Positions 28,627 to 37,321 of a stretch of DNA of 64,000 bases are shown here, one piece after another. Below the pieces are notes generated by a model. That model was not told the origin of the DNA and ran no database searches. It was given only the letters and a program-made list of their open reading frames with translations. The number at the start of each line of letters is the position of its first letter. Position 1 is the first letter of the stretch. The stretch comes from Bacteroidia bacterium (lineage in GTDB: Bacteria; Bacteroidota; Bacteroidia; Cytophagales; Cyclobacteriaceae), in contig JAUIAO010000021.1 of NCBI GenBank assembly GCA_030425425.1, positions 1 through 64,000 of the forward strand. The letters run 5' to 3'. The position numbers and the translations under genes were made by a program.

Positions 28627-29862
28627 ATGAATATAAGAGAAAATATAAAGGAGGGAATAAAATCGATTAAAGCAAATAAGCTCAGAACGATCCTCACAGC
28701 AGCCATCATTGCCATTGGGATTACTTCACTGGTTGGTATTCTTACTGCCATAGAAGGCATTCAGTCTTCGATCAATGATAGTTTTTCCAACCTTGGAGCC
28801 AATACATTTGATATCGAAAGTGTAAGATCAAACAGAGGTTCTAGAGATGGGAAAGAAGCAAAGAACTTCCCGCCACTCACATTTGATCAGTTGCAGCGAT
28901 TCAAAGAGCGATATAGTGCGGGGGTAGTAAGTGTAAATGCCGGAGTAACATGGACGGCAGAAGTAAAGCACGGTTCGAAAAAAACCAATCCAAACTCGAG
29001 AGTACAAGGTGGTGATGAAAATTATTTGGTTGTGGATGGTTATGACATAGTTGAGGGAAGGTCTTTTTCAGCTAGTGAAGTGAATAATGGTGCGCTCGTT
29101 GTGATAATTGGATCAGAAATTAAAAGTGCACTTTTCGAAAGAGAAGAAAACCCAGTTAATAAGGAAATCACGATTTTGGGTGCCAAATTCAAAGTAATCG
29201 GATTACTGGAACCGCAAGGAGGCTCCAGTGGAAATGGCTCTATTGACAGAATGTGCCTGGTGCCTATTCTTACTGCTCGCAGAATTGCTGCTGGAAGGCA
29301 GCTGGGCTATGAAGCTACCATCGCAGTACATGATCAGAATCAGATGGAAGCAGCTACCGGATTAGCCACAGGACTCATGAGAGCGATAAGAAGAGATCCT
29401 GTGAAGGAGGAGAATTCTTTTCATATTCAAGTGAATAAGTCATTGGCAGAGCGCTTGGGCGAAATGACCAGCGCCTTGAGAATAGGAGGTTTTACCATCG
29501 GTTTTATTACACTTCTTGGAGCATCCATAGGATTGATGAATATTATGCTGGTTTCTGTTACTGAGCGCACTAGAGAAATTGGAGTGAGGAAAGCTCTGGG
29601 TGCCACACCACTGAAAATCAGGCAACAGTTTTTGATAGAAGCCTTGGTCATCTGTCAGATGGGAGGTCTGGGAGGTATAGTTCTTGGAATTACCATTGGT
29701 AACCTGACTTCTAAATTAATAGGCGTTGGCGGGTTTGTGGTGCCATGGGTGTGGATCATTTTTGGAGTTGTGGTTGGGATGATAGTAGGTTTGATCTCAG
29801 GTTATCTTCCTGCTTACAAAGCATCCAGGTTAGACCCGATAGACTCACTAAGATTCGAATAA
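28627..29862 (+). CDS. MacB/FtsX-type ABC transporter permease
   Basis: The 411-residue inner-membrane protein has the usual MacB-like topology. A first span sits near the N-terminus (about 20-42, RTILTAAIIAIGITSLVGIL). A periplasmic MacB_PCD domain follows (about 45-250), then three C-terminal spans (FtsX domain, about 285-400) with TERTREIGVRKALGATPLKIR as the ATPase-coupling segment. It should export a peptide, lipid or lipoprotein, or act mechanically on the envelope. No ATPase gene is adjacent, so the partner must be encoded elsewhere. apt follows four bases later. Confidence 0.88.
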   Translation: MNIRENIKEGIKSIKANKLRTILTAAIIAIGITSLVGILTAIEGIQSSINDSFSNLGANTFDIESVRSNRGSRDGKEAKNFPPLTFDQLQRFKERYSAGVVSVNAGVTWTAEVKHGSKKTNPNSRVQGGDENYLVVDGYDIVEGRSFSASEVNNGALVVIIGSEIKSALFEREENPVNKEITILGAKFKVIGLLEPQGGSSGNGSIDRMCLVPILTARRIAAGRQLGYEATIAVHDQNQMEAATGLATGLMRAIRRDPVKEENSFHIQVNKSLAERLGEMTSALRIGGFTIGFITLLGASIGLMNIMLVSVTERTREIGVRKALGATPLKIRQQFLIEALVICQMGGLGGIVLGITIGNLTSKLIGVGGFVVPWVWIIFGVVVGMIVGLISGYLPAYKASRLDPIDSLRFE

Positions 29863-29866
29863 TAAA

Positions 29867-30397
29867 ATGATTGCTGAAAAACTCAACAAAACCATCAGAG
29901 ACGTACCGGATTTTCCCAAACCGGGAATCATGTTCAAAGACATTACCCCGGTATTGGCTGATCCCGACCTAAGTAAAGAGGTAAGTAAAGCCTTTTTTGA
30001 ATATTGGAAAGATCTCAATGTACAAGGAGTTGTTGGAATAGAATCGCGAGGTTTTATCTACGGACTTCAGCTGGCACAGCAACTTCACGTGCCATTTGTG
30101 CCAGTAAGAAAAGCAGGTAAATTGCCTTTCAAAACGATTAAGCATTCTTATGATTTAGAATATGGCTCTGCTGAGATGGAAATCCATGTGGATGCAATCA
30201 AGACTGGTCAGCGAATACTGGTTCATGATGATTTGTTAGCAACTGGGGGTACAGCTCAGGCTGCAACAGAACTTATCAGTAAAATGGGAGGAGAGGTGAT
30301 CGGATTTTCATTTTTGGTTGAATTGAGCTTTTTGAAAGGAGCGGAGTTGCTGTCAAAAAATGATGCAACCAACATTCACTCCTTGGTGACATTTTGA
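29867..30397 (+). CDS. apt: Adenine phosphoribosyltransferase
   Basis: The 176-residue enzyme makes AMP from adenine and PRPP (purine salvage). It begins with IRDVPDFPKPGIMFKDITPVL, followed by VVGIESRGFIYG and PVRKAGKLPF. The PRPP-binding motif is ILVHDDLLATGGTAQA (about 120-135). Full length and intact. It is co-transcribed with the upstream permease gene and its last 22 bases overlap a convergent gene. Confidence 0.96.
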   Translation: MIAEKLNKTIRDVPDFPKPGIMFKDITPVLADPDLSKEVSKAFFEYWKDLNVQGVVGIESRGFIYGLQLAQQLHVPFVPVRKAGKLPFKTIKHSYDLEYGSAEMEIHVDAIKTGQRILVHDDLLATGGTAQAATELISKMGGEVIGFSFLVELSFLKGAELLSKNDATNIHSLVTF

Positions 30398-30735
30398 TCC
30401 GACACCCCGAATGCTTTCGCAATCCTTGGGAAATAAATGAAAATTTTGTTGAGAACATAGCTGTCTTTAGCTGTTAAGTTAAATTCATCACCGTCTTCAT
30501 CTCTCCAGTTGACGGATAGCTTTAACTGGTTCACCTCTATTGGTTTATTGAGGCGTTTTATCAACCGATAGCGGTGAATCATATCTTCTTCACAATCCTC
30601 AGCTTTTTGTGGAATACCATGATCAATCTGGATGTATTTGACCTTGCCATTCATGAATACACGCATATAATGATACGATGACCCAAAGTATCCTCGCTCA
30701 ACTTTTACCTTATAATATCCCAGATCAAATTTCAT
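30376..30735 (-). CDS. Conserved hypothetical protein
   Basis: The 119-residue, beta-rich soluble protein has no signal peptide. It starts MKFDLGYYKVKVERGYFGSS. I recognise no domain. It overlaps the 3' end of apt by 22 bases in convergent orientation; the overlapping C-terminus is hydrophilic. Confidence 0.45.
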   Translation of the reverse strand: MKFDLGYYKVKVERGYFGSSYHYMRVFMNGKVKYIQIDHGIPQKAEDCEEDMIHRYRLIKRLNKPIEVNQLKLSVNWRDEDGDEFNLTAKDSYVLNKIFIYFPRIAKAFGVSDQNVTKE

Positions 30736-30898
30736 TTAGCTAAATTAAATAGCAATACTAATATTATTGGTATGTTAGGTGATTATTCTTTTGTTGAATT
30801 GAAAATTTGAAATCCTGTACATAGTCTTTAACTTTCATTAAGAGGTCATTCCAACCTATTGTGATCTCAGGTAGTCTTGGGTTCAAATAACTATCATC

Positions 30899-32197
30899 AT
30901 GAAAACCTTAAACCTATTCTGTTCTAGCCTTTTCCTAGGCATCTTGACAATTTTTAATTTTGGCTGCACAGACACTTGTGAAACCACCAGTTCCTACCGG
31001 TATTTTGAACCAGTTTATACCAGCCTGGAGACTATTCGTAGTTCTGTTGAGGTAGTGGCAGGTAAAGACATCAGGCAATCAGGTAAAATCTATTTTATCA
31101 ATGACTATCTTTTGGTAAACGAACCAGGCGAAGGAATTCATATCATCAATAATCAAGATCCTGCTAACCCTGTGAATGAAGGGTTTTTAAAGATTCCCGG
31201 AAACTACGATATGGCTGCAATAGACGGCTACCTATATGCAGACAGCTATATCGACCTAGTTGTTTTTGACATCAGCGATATCACTAATCCTGTTGAAGTT
31301 AAACGTATAGAGGAGATTTTCCCGAATTATAATTTCTACAATTATGGCGTCACAGAACAAGGCATTGTAACAGACTATGTGGAAGTAGAGCGAGAGGAGC
31401 AAATAGACCTGGAGTGTGATGAGCAGGCGCAGTATTACTATTGGGGGTATTACAGATATGACAATGTAATAGCGATGGATGCAGCCGCTGAGGCACCATC
31501 AAGTAATAATTCTGGCGGAGTTGCGGGCATAGGAGGCTCTATGGCCAAATTCACCATTAATAATGATCACTTGTTCATGATTGATTATCAGGACATGCAC
31601 ATCGTTGATATTTCTGATCCTGTTCAGCCAATGCTCGGAGCAAAGCTGAATGTGGGTTGGGGAATAGAAACTATTTTTCCTTTCGACAGTCTCATATTCA
31701 TTGGTGCAAATGATGGCATGTATATTTACGACGTAAGCTCACCACTCAACCCTGGCTTGTTGTCGAATTATGAGCACATGACTAGTTGTGATCCGGTGGT
31801 TACAGATGGAAGATATGCTTATGTTACCCTGAGATCTGGAAATACTTGTCAAGGATTTAGTAATCAATTGGAGGTGATTGATATCAAAGACCCTTCTGAC
31901 CCTCAATTACTAGAAACTTATCCGATGTACAATCCCCATGGTCTCAGTATCTCAGATGGTAAGCTCTTCATTTGCGATGGAGAAGCTGGGCTCAAAATCT
32001 ACGATGCTGCAGATATACATTCGATTAGTGATAACCTGATCAAAAACTACGGTGATATTCATGCGTACGATGTGATTGTGAAAGATTGCCTGGTAATGCT
32101 GATCGGTGATGATGGATTATTTCAATACAATTGCAATGATTTTCAGGATGAGATCATTCCTATGAGTGTAATTCCGTTTGTGGCTGGTAATGATTAA
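30899..32197 (+). CDS. LVIVD-repeat lipoprotein
   Basis: The 432-residue lipoprotein has a signal peptide with a lipobox near FNFGC (about residue 23). Beta-propeller-like LVIVD repeats follow: GIHIINNQDPANPVNEGFL, LVVFDISDITNPVEV, MHIVDISDPVQPMLG, MYIYDVSSPLNPGL and LEVIDIKDPSDPQLL. It is expected on the outer or inner membrane facing the periplasm or outside; such propellers usually mediate binding. The stop codon overlaps the start of the barrel-like gene at 32190, so the two are translationally linked. Confidence 0.8.
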   Translation: MKTLNLFCSSLFLGILTIFNFGCTDTCETTSSYRYFEPVYTSLETIRSSVEVVAGKDIRQSGKIYFINDYLLVNEPGEGIHIINNQDPANPVNEGFLKIPGNYDMAAIDGYLYADSYIDLVVFDISDITNPVEVKRIEEIFPNYNFYNYGVTEQGIVTDYVEVEREEQIDLECDEQAQYYYWGYYRYDNVIAMDAAAEAPSSNNSGGVAGIGGSMAKFTINNDHLFMIDYQDMHIVDISDPVQPMLGAKLNVGWGIETIFPFDSLIFIGANDGMYIYDVSSPLNPGLLSNYEHMTSCDPVVTDGRYAYVTLRSGNTCQGFSNQLEVIDIKDPSDPQLLETYPMYNPHGLSISDGKLFICDGEAGLKIYDAADIHSISDNLIKNYGDIHAYDVIVKDCLVMLIGDDGLFQYNCNDFQDEIIPMSVIPFVAGND

Positions 32198-32924
32198 AAA
32201 AATAATTCTTGTATCCTTTACGCTTTTTTTACTTTATCCTGCTGTCGCTCAGCAGGATAAAGTTTATTTTAAAAATGGTAGTCTATTAAAAGGGCAAATT
32301 TCAAAATCCAACCATGAGGATACATTGCTTTTAGAAGTAGAAGAGAATACATTTAGAGTTCCTCTCAGCCTGATAGAGGAGTTTAAATGGAAGTCAGGTC
32401 TGGAAACGATTAAATATAAATCCTACAGTTTTCCGAAAGGGTGGCAGACAAGTTTAGAAGCATCAGCACTATTGGGTAAACATAATGATGATGATAGGGT
32501 AATTGCCAGACCATCTTTGAGTATTGCACAACTATATCAATTCAGTTCGCTAATGACATTCGGGGCGAGTGCAGGGTTTCAATCTTACGATGACTACAAT
32601 GTCTTTCCAATTACATTTAATTATCAGGGGATTATTGGAAGATCACGAAAAGGACTGGTTGTCTTCGGTAAGCTGGGGCAATCCATCACTCAGGACAAAA
32701 CAGAACCGGGTTCAGATATAGATATTGAAATTGAGAGTGGATTGAATTATGCGTTTGGAATAGGGTATCAGCAAAGGTCAGGCTCTACGGGGTTTCAGAT
32801 TAGGCTGGGTTATACAACGCAATATCTTACCAGGACCCGAGAGGTTTATGAAGGATATTGGATTTCGAATGATCGTAGGCTAAACCGAATTACAACCGGG
32901 TTGATCATTTTTTTCAATTATTGA
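32190..32924 (+). CDS. Outer-membrane beta-barrel-like protein (DUF481-like)
   Basis: The 244-residue protein has a signal peptide (about 1-20, ending PAVAQ). A short SH3-like strand region follows (DKVYFKNGSLLKGQI). About 150 residues of alternating strands end in ...TTGLIIFFNY, with a terminal aromatic typical of outer-membrane barrels. Start ATG 32190 overlaps the previous stop and gives a clean signal peptide; an ATG at 32178 would add four residues. It probably works with the upstream LVIVD lipoprotein at the outer membrane. Confidence 0.65.
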   Translation: MIKKIILVSFTLFLLYPAVAQQDKVYFKNGSLLKGQISKSNHEDTLLLEVEENTFRVPLSLIEEFKWKSGLETIKYKSYSFPKGWQTSLEASALLGKHNDDDRVIARPSLSIAQLYQFSSLMTFGASAGFQSYDDYNVFPITFNYQGIIGRSRKGLVVFGKLGQSITQDKTEPGSDIDIEIESGLNYAFGIGYQQRSGSTGFQIRLGYTTQYLTRTREVYEGYWISNDRRLNRITTGLIIFFNY

Positions 32925-32945
32925 TCAATTGTTACCGCAATGCTA

Positions 32946-32976
32946 TTGGATTATTCTTGTTGAATTTCTAGCTTTG
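32946..32976 (+). promoter_or_regulatory. Bacteroidota-type promoter upstream of tRNA
   Basis: TTG (32946-32948), 20 bases, then TAGCTTTG (32969-32976). Transcription should begin near 32983, about 180 bases before the mature tRNA. Confidence 0.6.
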
Positions 32977-32982
32977 CACCTT

Positions 32983-33161
32983 CAAAAAATGAGGCGGGTT
33001 GTTTAACAAGCTTCAAGACAAGACACCAAGCCGAAAGCTTAGGAAGTTTTGGTTCGAGCTGGCATCTCGGATGGTAAAAAACTGTGAACATACCGAACTT
33101 TAGTATAGATAAAGTTGCAGGAGTTCTTAGGAATCAATAATTCAAGGATTATTGATTCCAC
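32983..33161 (+). other. Transcribed leader of tRNA, possibly structured RNA
   Basis: This 180-base stretch between a good promoter and the tRNA has no ORF of note. It contains several stem candidates, including AACTTTA/TAAAGTT near 33095-33118 and the 12-base inverted repeat at 33130-33159. I match it to no known RNA family. It may be only the tRNA leader. Confidence 0.3.
33130..33159. repeat. 12-base perfect inverted repeat before tRNA
   Basis: GGAATCAATAAT (33130-33141) and ATTATTGATTCC (33148-33159) flank a six-base loop, two bases before the tRNA gene. No T-run follows, so it is not an intrinsic terminator. It may direct 5' processing of the tRNA precursor. Confidence 0.5.
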
Positions 33162-33235
33162 GGGCCTATAACTCAGTTGGTTAGAGTATCTGACTCATAA
33201 TCAGAAAGTCCCTGGTTCGAGCCCAGGTGGGCCCA
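33162..33235 (+). tRNA. tRNA with CAT anticodon (Ile2 or Met)
   Basis: It folds as a full 74-base cloverleaf. The acceptor GGGCCTA pairs with TGGGCCC plus discriminator A. The D arm is ACTC/GAGT. The anticodon stem TCTGA/TCAGA encloses CTCATAA (anticodon CAT). The T arm CCTGG/CCAGG encloses TTCGAGC. CCA is not encoded. Sequence alone does not separate elongator Met from the lysidine-modified Ile2; the ACTCATAATC loop region is common in Ile2. Its 3' half is the likely integration target of the element that follows. Confidence 0.93.
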
Positions 33236-33242
33236 CAACATT

Positions 33243-33278
33243 AAAGCCTGTTTCTTTCACGGAAACAGGCTTTTTTTA
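33243..33278 (+). terminator. Strong intrinsic terminator after tRNA
   Basis: AAGCCTGTTTC (33244-33254) pairs perfectly with GAAACAGGCTT (33262-33272) and a T-run follows. It ends the tRNA transcript and isolates the element. Confidence 0.9.
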
Positions 33279-33393
33279 TGTCTTATGGCCTACTTGGTTA
33301 TGTAAGTAAGAGGTGAGAAAAAACCGGAAAAAGCAGAAAAAAGACGAAAAAGGAACTAAATATGTAAGTAGTATGTAAGTAGCTTTCTTTCTG

Positions 33394-34539
33394 ATGATCA
33401 ATATTAGACTCTCTCAAGACAACAAAGTGAGGTCGGATAATACCTCTACAATTTACTTCGTTCTGGCCAATAAAGGGAAACGAAAATATATCAGTACAAA
33501 GATTCACCTTCCTCGTGAACATTTCGACAATAAGGAGGGGATAGTGCTAAAAAAAGCTAAGAACCACAGCAAACTCAATAGTTATTTTCATATCCAGCTC
33601 GAAAAGCTTCGAAATATTGTCATCGATCTGGAAAACTCTGGAATCGAACCCACTTTCGATAAAATTGAGACGAAGTATAGCACGAATGGAGCTGCAATAG
33701 ACTTCATTCAATGGTCGTTGGATGAACTCAGAAATGAGAAAGGATCTATTGCTTACAAAACTTATGTTGGGTATAAGGATCGATTAGAGAACTTGAAAAA
33801 ATATCGGGATCCAATTTTAATGAATGAAATCAACCATGAGTTCCTGGTAAAGCTCCGTCAACACTTCAATAGGATAGGAAGGAAACCAAACGGCTATTAC
33901 CAGGACTTTGCTACGATTAAGAAGTTCTACAGGCTTGCAGTGTCAAAAGGGCTTGCGAAAGGAAATCCATTCGAGCATTTCAGACTAGAGAAGGAGAAGA
34001 CTGTAAAGGCATGGTTGACCAAAGATGATTTGAAAAAACTCAATGACCTTCTGAATGATCAAAATGTAAAAGAAGAGGACAGAATCAAGGACAAGGAAAA
34101 GAACACCCTCAGACATTTTCTATTCTCTTGCTACACTGGCATTAGGTTTGGAGATAAGAAAGCCTTTGACGAATCCAACATAGTAGATGGGCGGATCATG
34201 CTTAGACAACAAAAGACAGGCAAGTTAGTACACATACCTTTCACTAATCAAGCCACAGCTCTACTGCCTCATATTCTGTCACGTCCATTAAAGCAAGCGA
34301 ATAACAGGGTGAATGAAGATTTAGCAGTAATCATGAAATCTGCCAAGATCAAAAAGAAAATTACCTATCACAGCTCTCGACACACATTTGCTATCAACTG
34401 CCTCCTTGCCGGAATAGATCTGATAACCGTACGCGACTGGCTAGGGCATACCACAGTGACCACCACAGAGATCTATGCCAAGATAGCTGATCAATACAAA
34501 GATGAGAGTATGAAAAAACTAGGCAATTTTCTTGGTTGA
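33394..34539 (+). CDS. Tyrosine recombinase (integrase)
   Basis: The 381-residue site-specific recombinase has a Bacteroidota-type arm-binding N-terminus (about 1-90, NKGKRKYISTKIHLPREHFD), a SAM-like core-binding domain (about 100-195) and a catalytic domain. Catalytic residues are R251 (CYTGIRFGD), H326 and R329 (HSSRHTFA), H352 (DWLGHTTV) and nucleophile Y361 (TEIYAKI). It integrates and, with an excisionase, excises the element at the tRNA directly upstream. All catalytic residues are intact. Confidence 0.95.
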   Translation: MINIRLSQDNKVRSDNTSTIYFVLANKGKRKYISTKIHLPREHFDNKEGIVLKKAKNHSKLNSYFHIQLEKLRNIVIDLENSGIEPTFDKIETKYSTNGAAIDFIQWSLDELRNEKGSIAYKTYVGYKDRLENLKKYRDPILMNEINHEFLVKLRQHFNRIGRKPNGYYQDFATIKKFYRLAVSKGLAKGNPFEHFRLEKEKTVKAWLTKDDLKKLNDLLNDQNVKEEDRIKDKEKNTLRHFLFSCYTGIRFGDKKAFDESNIVDGRIMLRQQKTGKLVHIPFTNQATALLPHILSRPLKQANNRVNEDLAVIMKSAKIKKKITYHSSRHTFAINCLLAGIDLITVRDWLGHTTVTTTEIYAKIADQYKDESMKKLGNFLG

Positions 34540-34935
34540 TTTCCTTAGATGTTTTCCTTGACGTTTTTCAATTTCATCAAAAACACTCAACCTTGCTAAC
34601 CTCTTTAATTTATCAAAATAATTTTTCCAATTAGTAGGTGTGTCAAAGTTAGTTGGATTAGTGCCGTCATGGTATAGAAATACTCTAACAATCTCCTTTT
34701 CCTCATTTAGTTCAATGCTGTTTTCGGAATCAGCGAGACCAATTAAAAATTTATCAGTCATCTTTTTATAATGAGTATAAATCGGAAGCTCCATATATGA
34801 TGTTCCAGGATTCAACTTGTAATCATAATCATTGTAGCCCAATGGCATATATTCTCTATTGAAGGCCATCCATGAACCATCCTCATTTTTAGCTATGCCG
34901 TACGGAAGGTTGATGCGAAAGAAGTTATTAAGCAT
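34519..34935 (-). CDS. Hypothetical protein
   Basis: The 138-residue soluble protein starts MLNNFFRINLPYGIAKNEDG and ends in a basic tail, HLRKSTKKIA. No domain recognised. Its 3' end overlaps the integrase gene by 21 bases in convergent orientation, so it belongs to the leftward lysogeny-side block. Confidence 0.5.
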   Translation of the reverse strand: MLNNFFRINLPYGIAKNEDGSWMAFNREYMPLGYNDYDYKLNPGTSYMELPIYTHYKKMTDKFLIGLADSENSIELNEEKEIVRVFLYHDGTNPTNFDTPTNWKNYFDKLKRLARLSVFDEIEKRQGKHLRKSTKKIA

Positions 34936-35032
34936 ATCATTTATTGATTTAGATAATAAATTTAGTTAAAAAAATATGATCTAATTGATTTTAACTATAT
35001 TACAGTACATTAGAAAATAACCTAGAATAATT

Positions 35033-35067
35033 GGCCGAACTGAGTCCTACCTCATTCGGCTTTTTTT
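35033..35067 (+). terminator. Intrinsic terminator without an obvious upstream gene
   Basis: GCCGAA (35034-35039) pairs with TTCGGC (35055-35060), extended by TGAG/CTCA, and a seven-T run follows on the plus strand. The nearest plus-strand gene ends at 34539. It could therefore end a short RNA made from 34936-35060, or stop integrase read-through. Confidence 0.65.
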
Positions 35068-35123
35068 ATTTTAAATATTTCTTTATTGGTGAGTTTCTAT
35101 ACCTAAAAACGGACTAAATAGTG

Positions 35124-35156
35124 ACAAAAAAAGCCGACAGGTTACACCTATCGGCT
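35124..35156 (-). terminator. Terminator of the leftward gene at 35189
   Basis: On the minus strand GCCGATAGGT pairs with ACCTGTCGGC (one mismatch in the stem) and is followed by seven Ts. It lies about 33 bases after the stop at 35189. Confidence 0.7.
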
Positions 35157-35188
35157 ATTCATTAAGCGAAACTGGTAAGAACCAGCAG

Positions 35189-35614
35189 TTATTCAAAAAA
35201 GTCTTCCCAAGTAGAGGTAATTCTAGTCGTTTCACCCTCAGATGTGATTTCCATTTGAATGCCAGACTTGGTCATAAAAAAGTTCAACACAATATCTGGA
35301 TTTCCAATTAATTCATCTAAGTCTTTTGAATCAAATCCCTCATCAAAGAAACCTGAAATAATTTCATTACTCATTATTGTGAAAATGGAAACGAAATTAT
35401 CTCTACTAATAGTACCATCGGAAGGAGCAACAGCATAAGTTTTTATTTGTTTTGGAAAACTGTTCATTGGTGAGACCAATTTATAATTAGTAGCCTCAAA
35501 TTTTCCATTACTGACTTTTACTATGTCACTGCTGAGTCTTTTACTGACGGTTTGTCCAATTGCGGTACTCATCAAGAGGATGATAATAGAGAGAAATAAT
35601 AAAGACTTTTTCAT
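35189..35614 (-). CDS. Exported hypothetical protein
   Basis: The 141-residue protein has a Sec signal peptide (about 1-21, LLMSTAIGQ). The mature domain is soluble, mixed alpha/beta, with an acidic C-terminus (STWEDFFE). No family recognised. It is monocistronic with its own terminator, probably expressed in the lysogen, and so a candidate cargo gene. Confidence 0.55.
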   Translation of the reverse strand: MKKSLLFLSIIILLMSTAIGQTVSKRLSSDIVKVSNGKFEATNYKLVSPMNSFPKQIKTYAVAPSDGTISRDNFVSIFTIMSNEIISGFFDEGFDSKDLDELIGNPDIVLNFFMTKSGIQMEITSEGETTRITSTWEDFFE

Positions 35615-35840
35615 ATTCTGTTTGTTTAAAAATGTTACCCAAAGGTATATTCAAACTTCATGCTAATCCACATAGATCGATTAGAAAAAATGAAAAATAC
35701 CACATTTCAGGGATATGAAATACCCACTTTTGGGTAGAAAAAAATCGAAAAACGTCAATTAACGTCAGTTATTAGCAGTCAATTCACCTGTGTACATCAT
35801 TATCTTTAAGCTAAAATCATAAACCCTAAAAAGTAGTACT

Positions 35841-36002
35841 ATGAAAAAGCTAATGTTAATCTTATTTGTGTTCGCTCTTGGTGTATCTTCATGCTCAATC
35901 AATGACGAAGTAGTCTATCCGGATGAGCCATCTCAGCAGATGACTACCGATGATGATGAGAATGATACCAATGGACCGAAAACAGGCGAAGAAGGAGTGT
36001 GA
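35841..36002 (+). CDS. Small acidic lipoprotein
   Basis: The 53-residue protein has a signal peptide, MKKLMLILFVFALG, and lipobox VSSC (Cys18), leaving a mature acidic peptide of about 36 residues (TTDDDENDTNGPKTG). It is followed by a terminator hairpin and then the TPR-protein gene. It could be a surface lipoprotein or the source of a secreted peptide signal. No family recognised. Confidence 0.6.
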   Translation: MKKLMLILFVFALGVSSCSINDEVVYPDEPSQQMTTDDDENDTNGPKTGEEGV

Positions 36003-36043
36003 ATCACTCTGATTTTCTACCACAAAGTGGGTATATTTGAAAT

Positions 36044-36080
36044 AAAAAGTAGTGGAACGGTCACTACTTTTTATTTTTTA
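36044..36080 (+). terminator. Intrinsic terminator after small lipoprotein
   Basis: AAAAAGTAGTG (36044-36054) and CACTACTTTTT (36062-36072) pair perfectly around a seven-base loop. A T-rich run follows. Confidence 0.75.
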
Positions 36081-36117
36081 ATTTAAGTTTAACGCATCGT
36101 TAAGCTAACATGGAAAA

Positions 36118-37320
36118 ATGCTATTAATACTCACACTAATAGCTTCTATTTCAACCATCAATTCCCCGTTGATGGATTTTTACAATGGGAAGATTAAACC
36201 CACTGATCAGGAAGCCTATGAAATCGTACAGGAGGGGAAAAAGTCAAAGGATCATTATAAGCAGGCCGTTGCCTATTTCTTGTCTGGTTATTTGCATAAA
36301 AAGGAAGGAAAGCCTGTAACCTCTGCAACTGATTATCTATTTGCATTAGACATATTGAAGGATGCAGATACAACTGATTATTATCTCGAAATCAGTTTAA
36401 GAAAGAACCTTGGAGCATTCATGGATGATTATGAACAATATGATGAAGCACTGAAATATTATGAAAATGCTATCGCCTATGCCATTCCATATTCTAAAAA
36501 GGAGTTGGCAAGCATCTATAGTAACATAGGAAACACCCATCGTGATTTACGGGATGCAGAACAAATGCTTAGATACTACTTTCTCTCTCAGGAAATCAGC
36601 AGAGAGATAGGGGATATGTACACGGACTGCAAGATATCTAACCGTATGGGTTTGGCTTTCTATCATGCCGGATCTATGGACACGGCAGAGTATTACTTCC
36701 ACAAAGCCTATACTGACGGGCTATCCCTCACCGGCAATCAGCGAACCATCCTTGGCAAAACCTTACACAACCTTGCACAGCTCTACTTTCATACCGATCG
36801 ATCTGAGCTTGCGGCCAGTACTTACCAGCAGGCTTTGCAGTACAAAAAAGGAAATGACCTCTTCGTCACGCTCAATGATCTGGGAGAGGTGCTGTTGGAT
36901 CTACATCAATATGACAGTGCCAGAAGAGTACTCACACAGGCACTTGCATTGTATCCTGGTAAAAACACCCATGATATAGATCATCACAAGGTCTATGACA
37001 ATCTGGCTAATCTGGAACTGGCCACAGGGAATACAGCTCAGGCATTGGTCTATAAAGATTCGCTATCAGCTGCATTTTATCAGTACGGGAAAATACAGCA
37101 GGAAATGAAGGCCATCGCCACTAAAGACTATTCCCGTGACATGTACAATCAGTTCATGATCCGGAAACAGCAGAAGGAACGAAATAAATTCCTCTTGTGG
37201 GTTTTGGTTGGGTTAGGTGTACTCGTAGTAGTTATTGGTGTGCCAACAATCTGGTATTACTACAGTAACAAGCAAAACAAGGGACGGGTAAACAACATCC
37301 AAAGTATTGTGAAGGAGTGA
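36118..37320 (+). CDS. TPR protein with C-terminal membrane span
   Basis: The 400-residue protein has a hydrophobic N-terminus that may act as a signal peptide. At least six tetratricopeptide repeats follow (about 50-325), for example YEQYDEALKYYENAIAYA, GSMDTAEYYFHKAY and RSELAASTYQQALQY. One transmembrane helix (about 360-382, LLWVLVGLGVLVVVIGVP) and a 20-residue basic tail end the protein. In Bacteroidota this architecture usually continues into a LuxR-type HTH or kinase domain, which is missing here. The TPR part would be periplasmic if the N-terminus is cleaved. Possible sensor or cargo protein. Confidence 0.7.
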   Translation: MLLILTLIASISTINSPLMDFYNGKIKPTDQEAYEIVQEGKKSKDHYKQAVAYFLSGYLHKKEGKPVTSATDYLFALDILKDADTTDYYLEISLRKNLGAFMDDYEQYDEALKYYENAIAYAIPYSKKELASIYSNIGNTHRDLRDAEQMLRYYFLSQEISREIGDMYTDCKISNRMGLAFYHAGSMDTAEYYFHKAYTDGLSLTGNQRTILGKTLHNLAQLYFHTDRSELAASTYQQALQYKKGNDLFVTLNDLGEVLLDLHQYDSARRVLTQALALYPGKNTHDIDHHKVYDNLANLELATGNTAQALVYKDSLSAAFYQYGKIQQEMKAIATKDYSRDMYNQFMIRKQQKERNKFLLWVLVGLGVLVVVIGVPTIWYYYSNKQNKGRVNNIQSIVKE

Positions 37321-37321
37321 G

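Noticed and set aside
33020-33060. Sequence like a tRNA T-arm (GGTTCGAGCTGGC) upstream of the tRNA
   Set aside because: No acceptor, D or anticodon stem can be built around it, so I do not call a second or degenerate tRNA.
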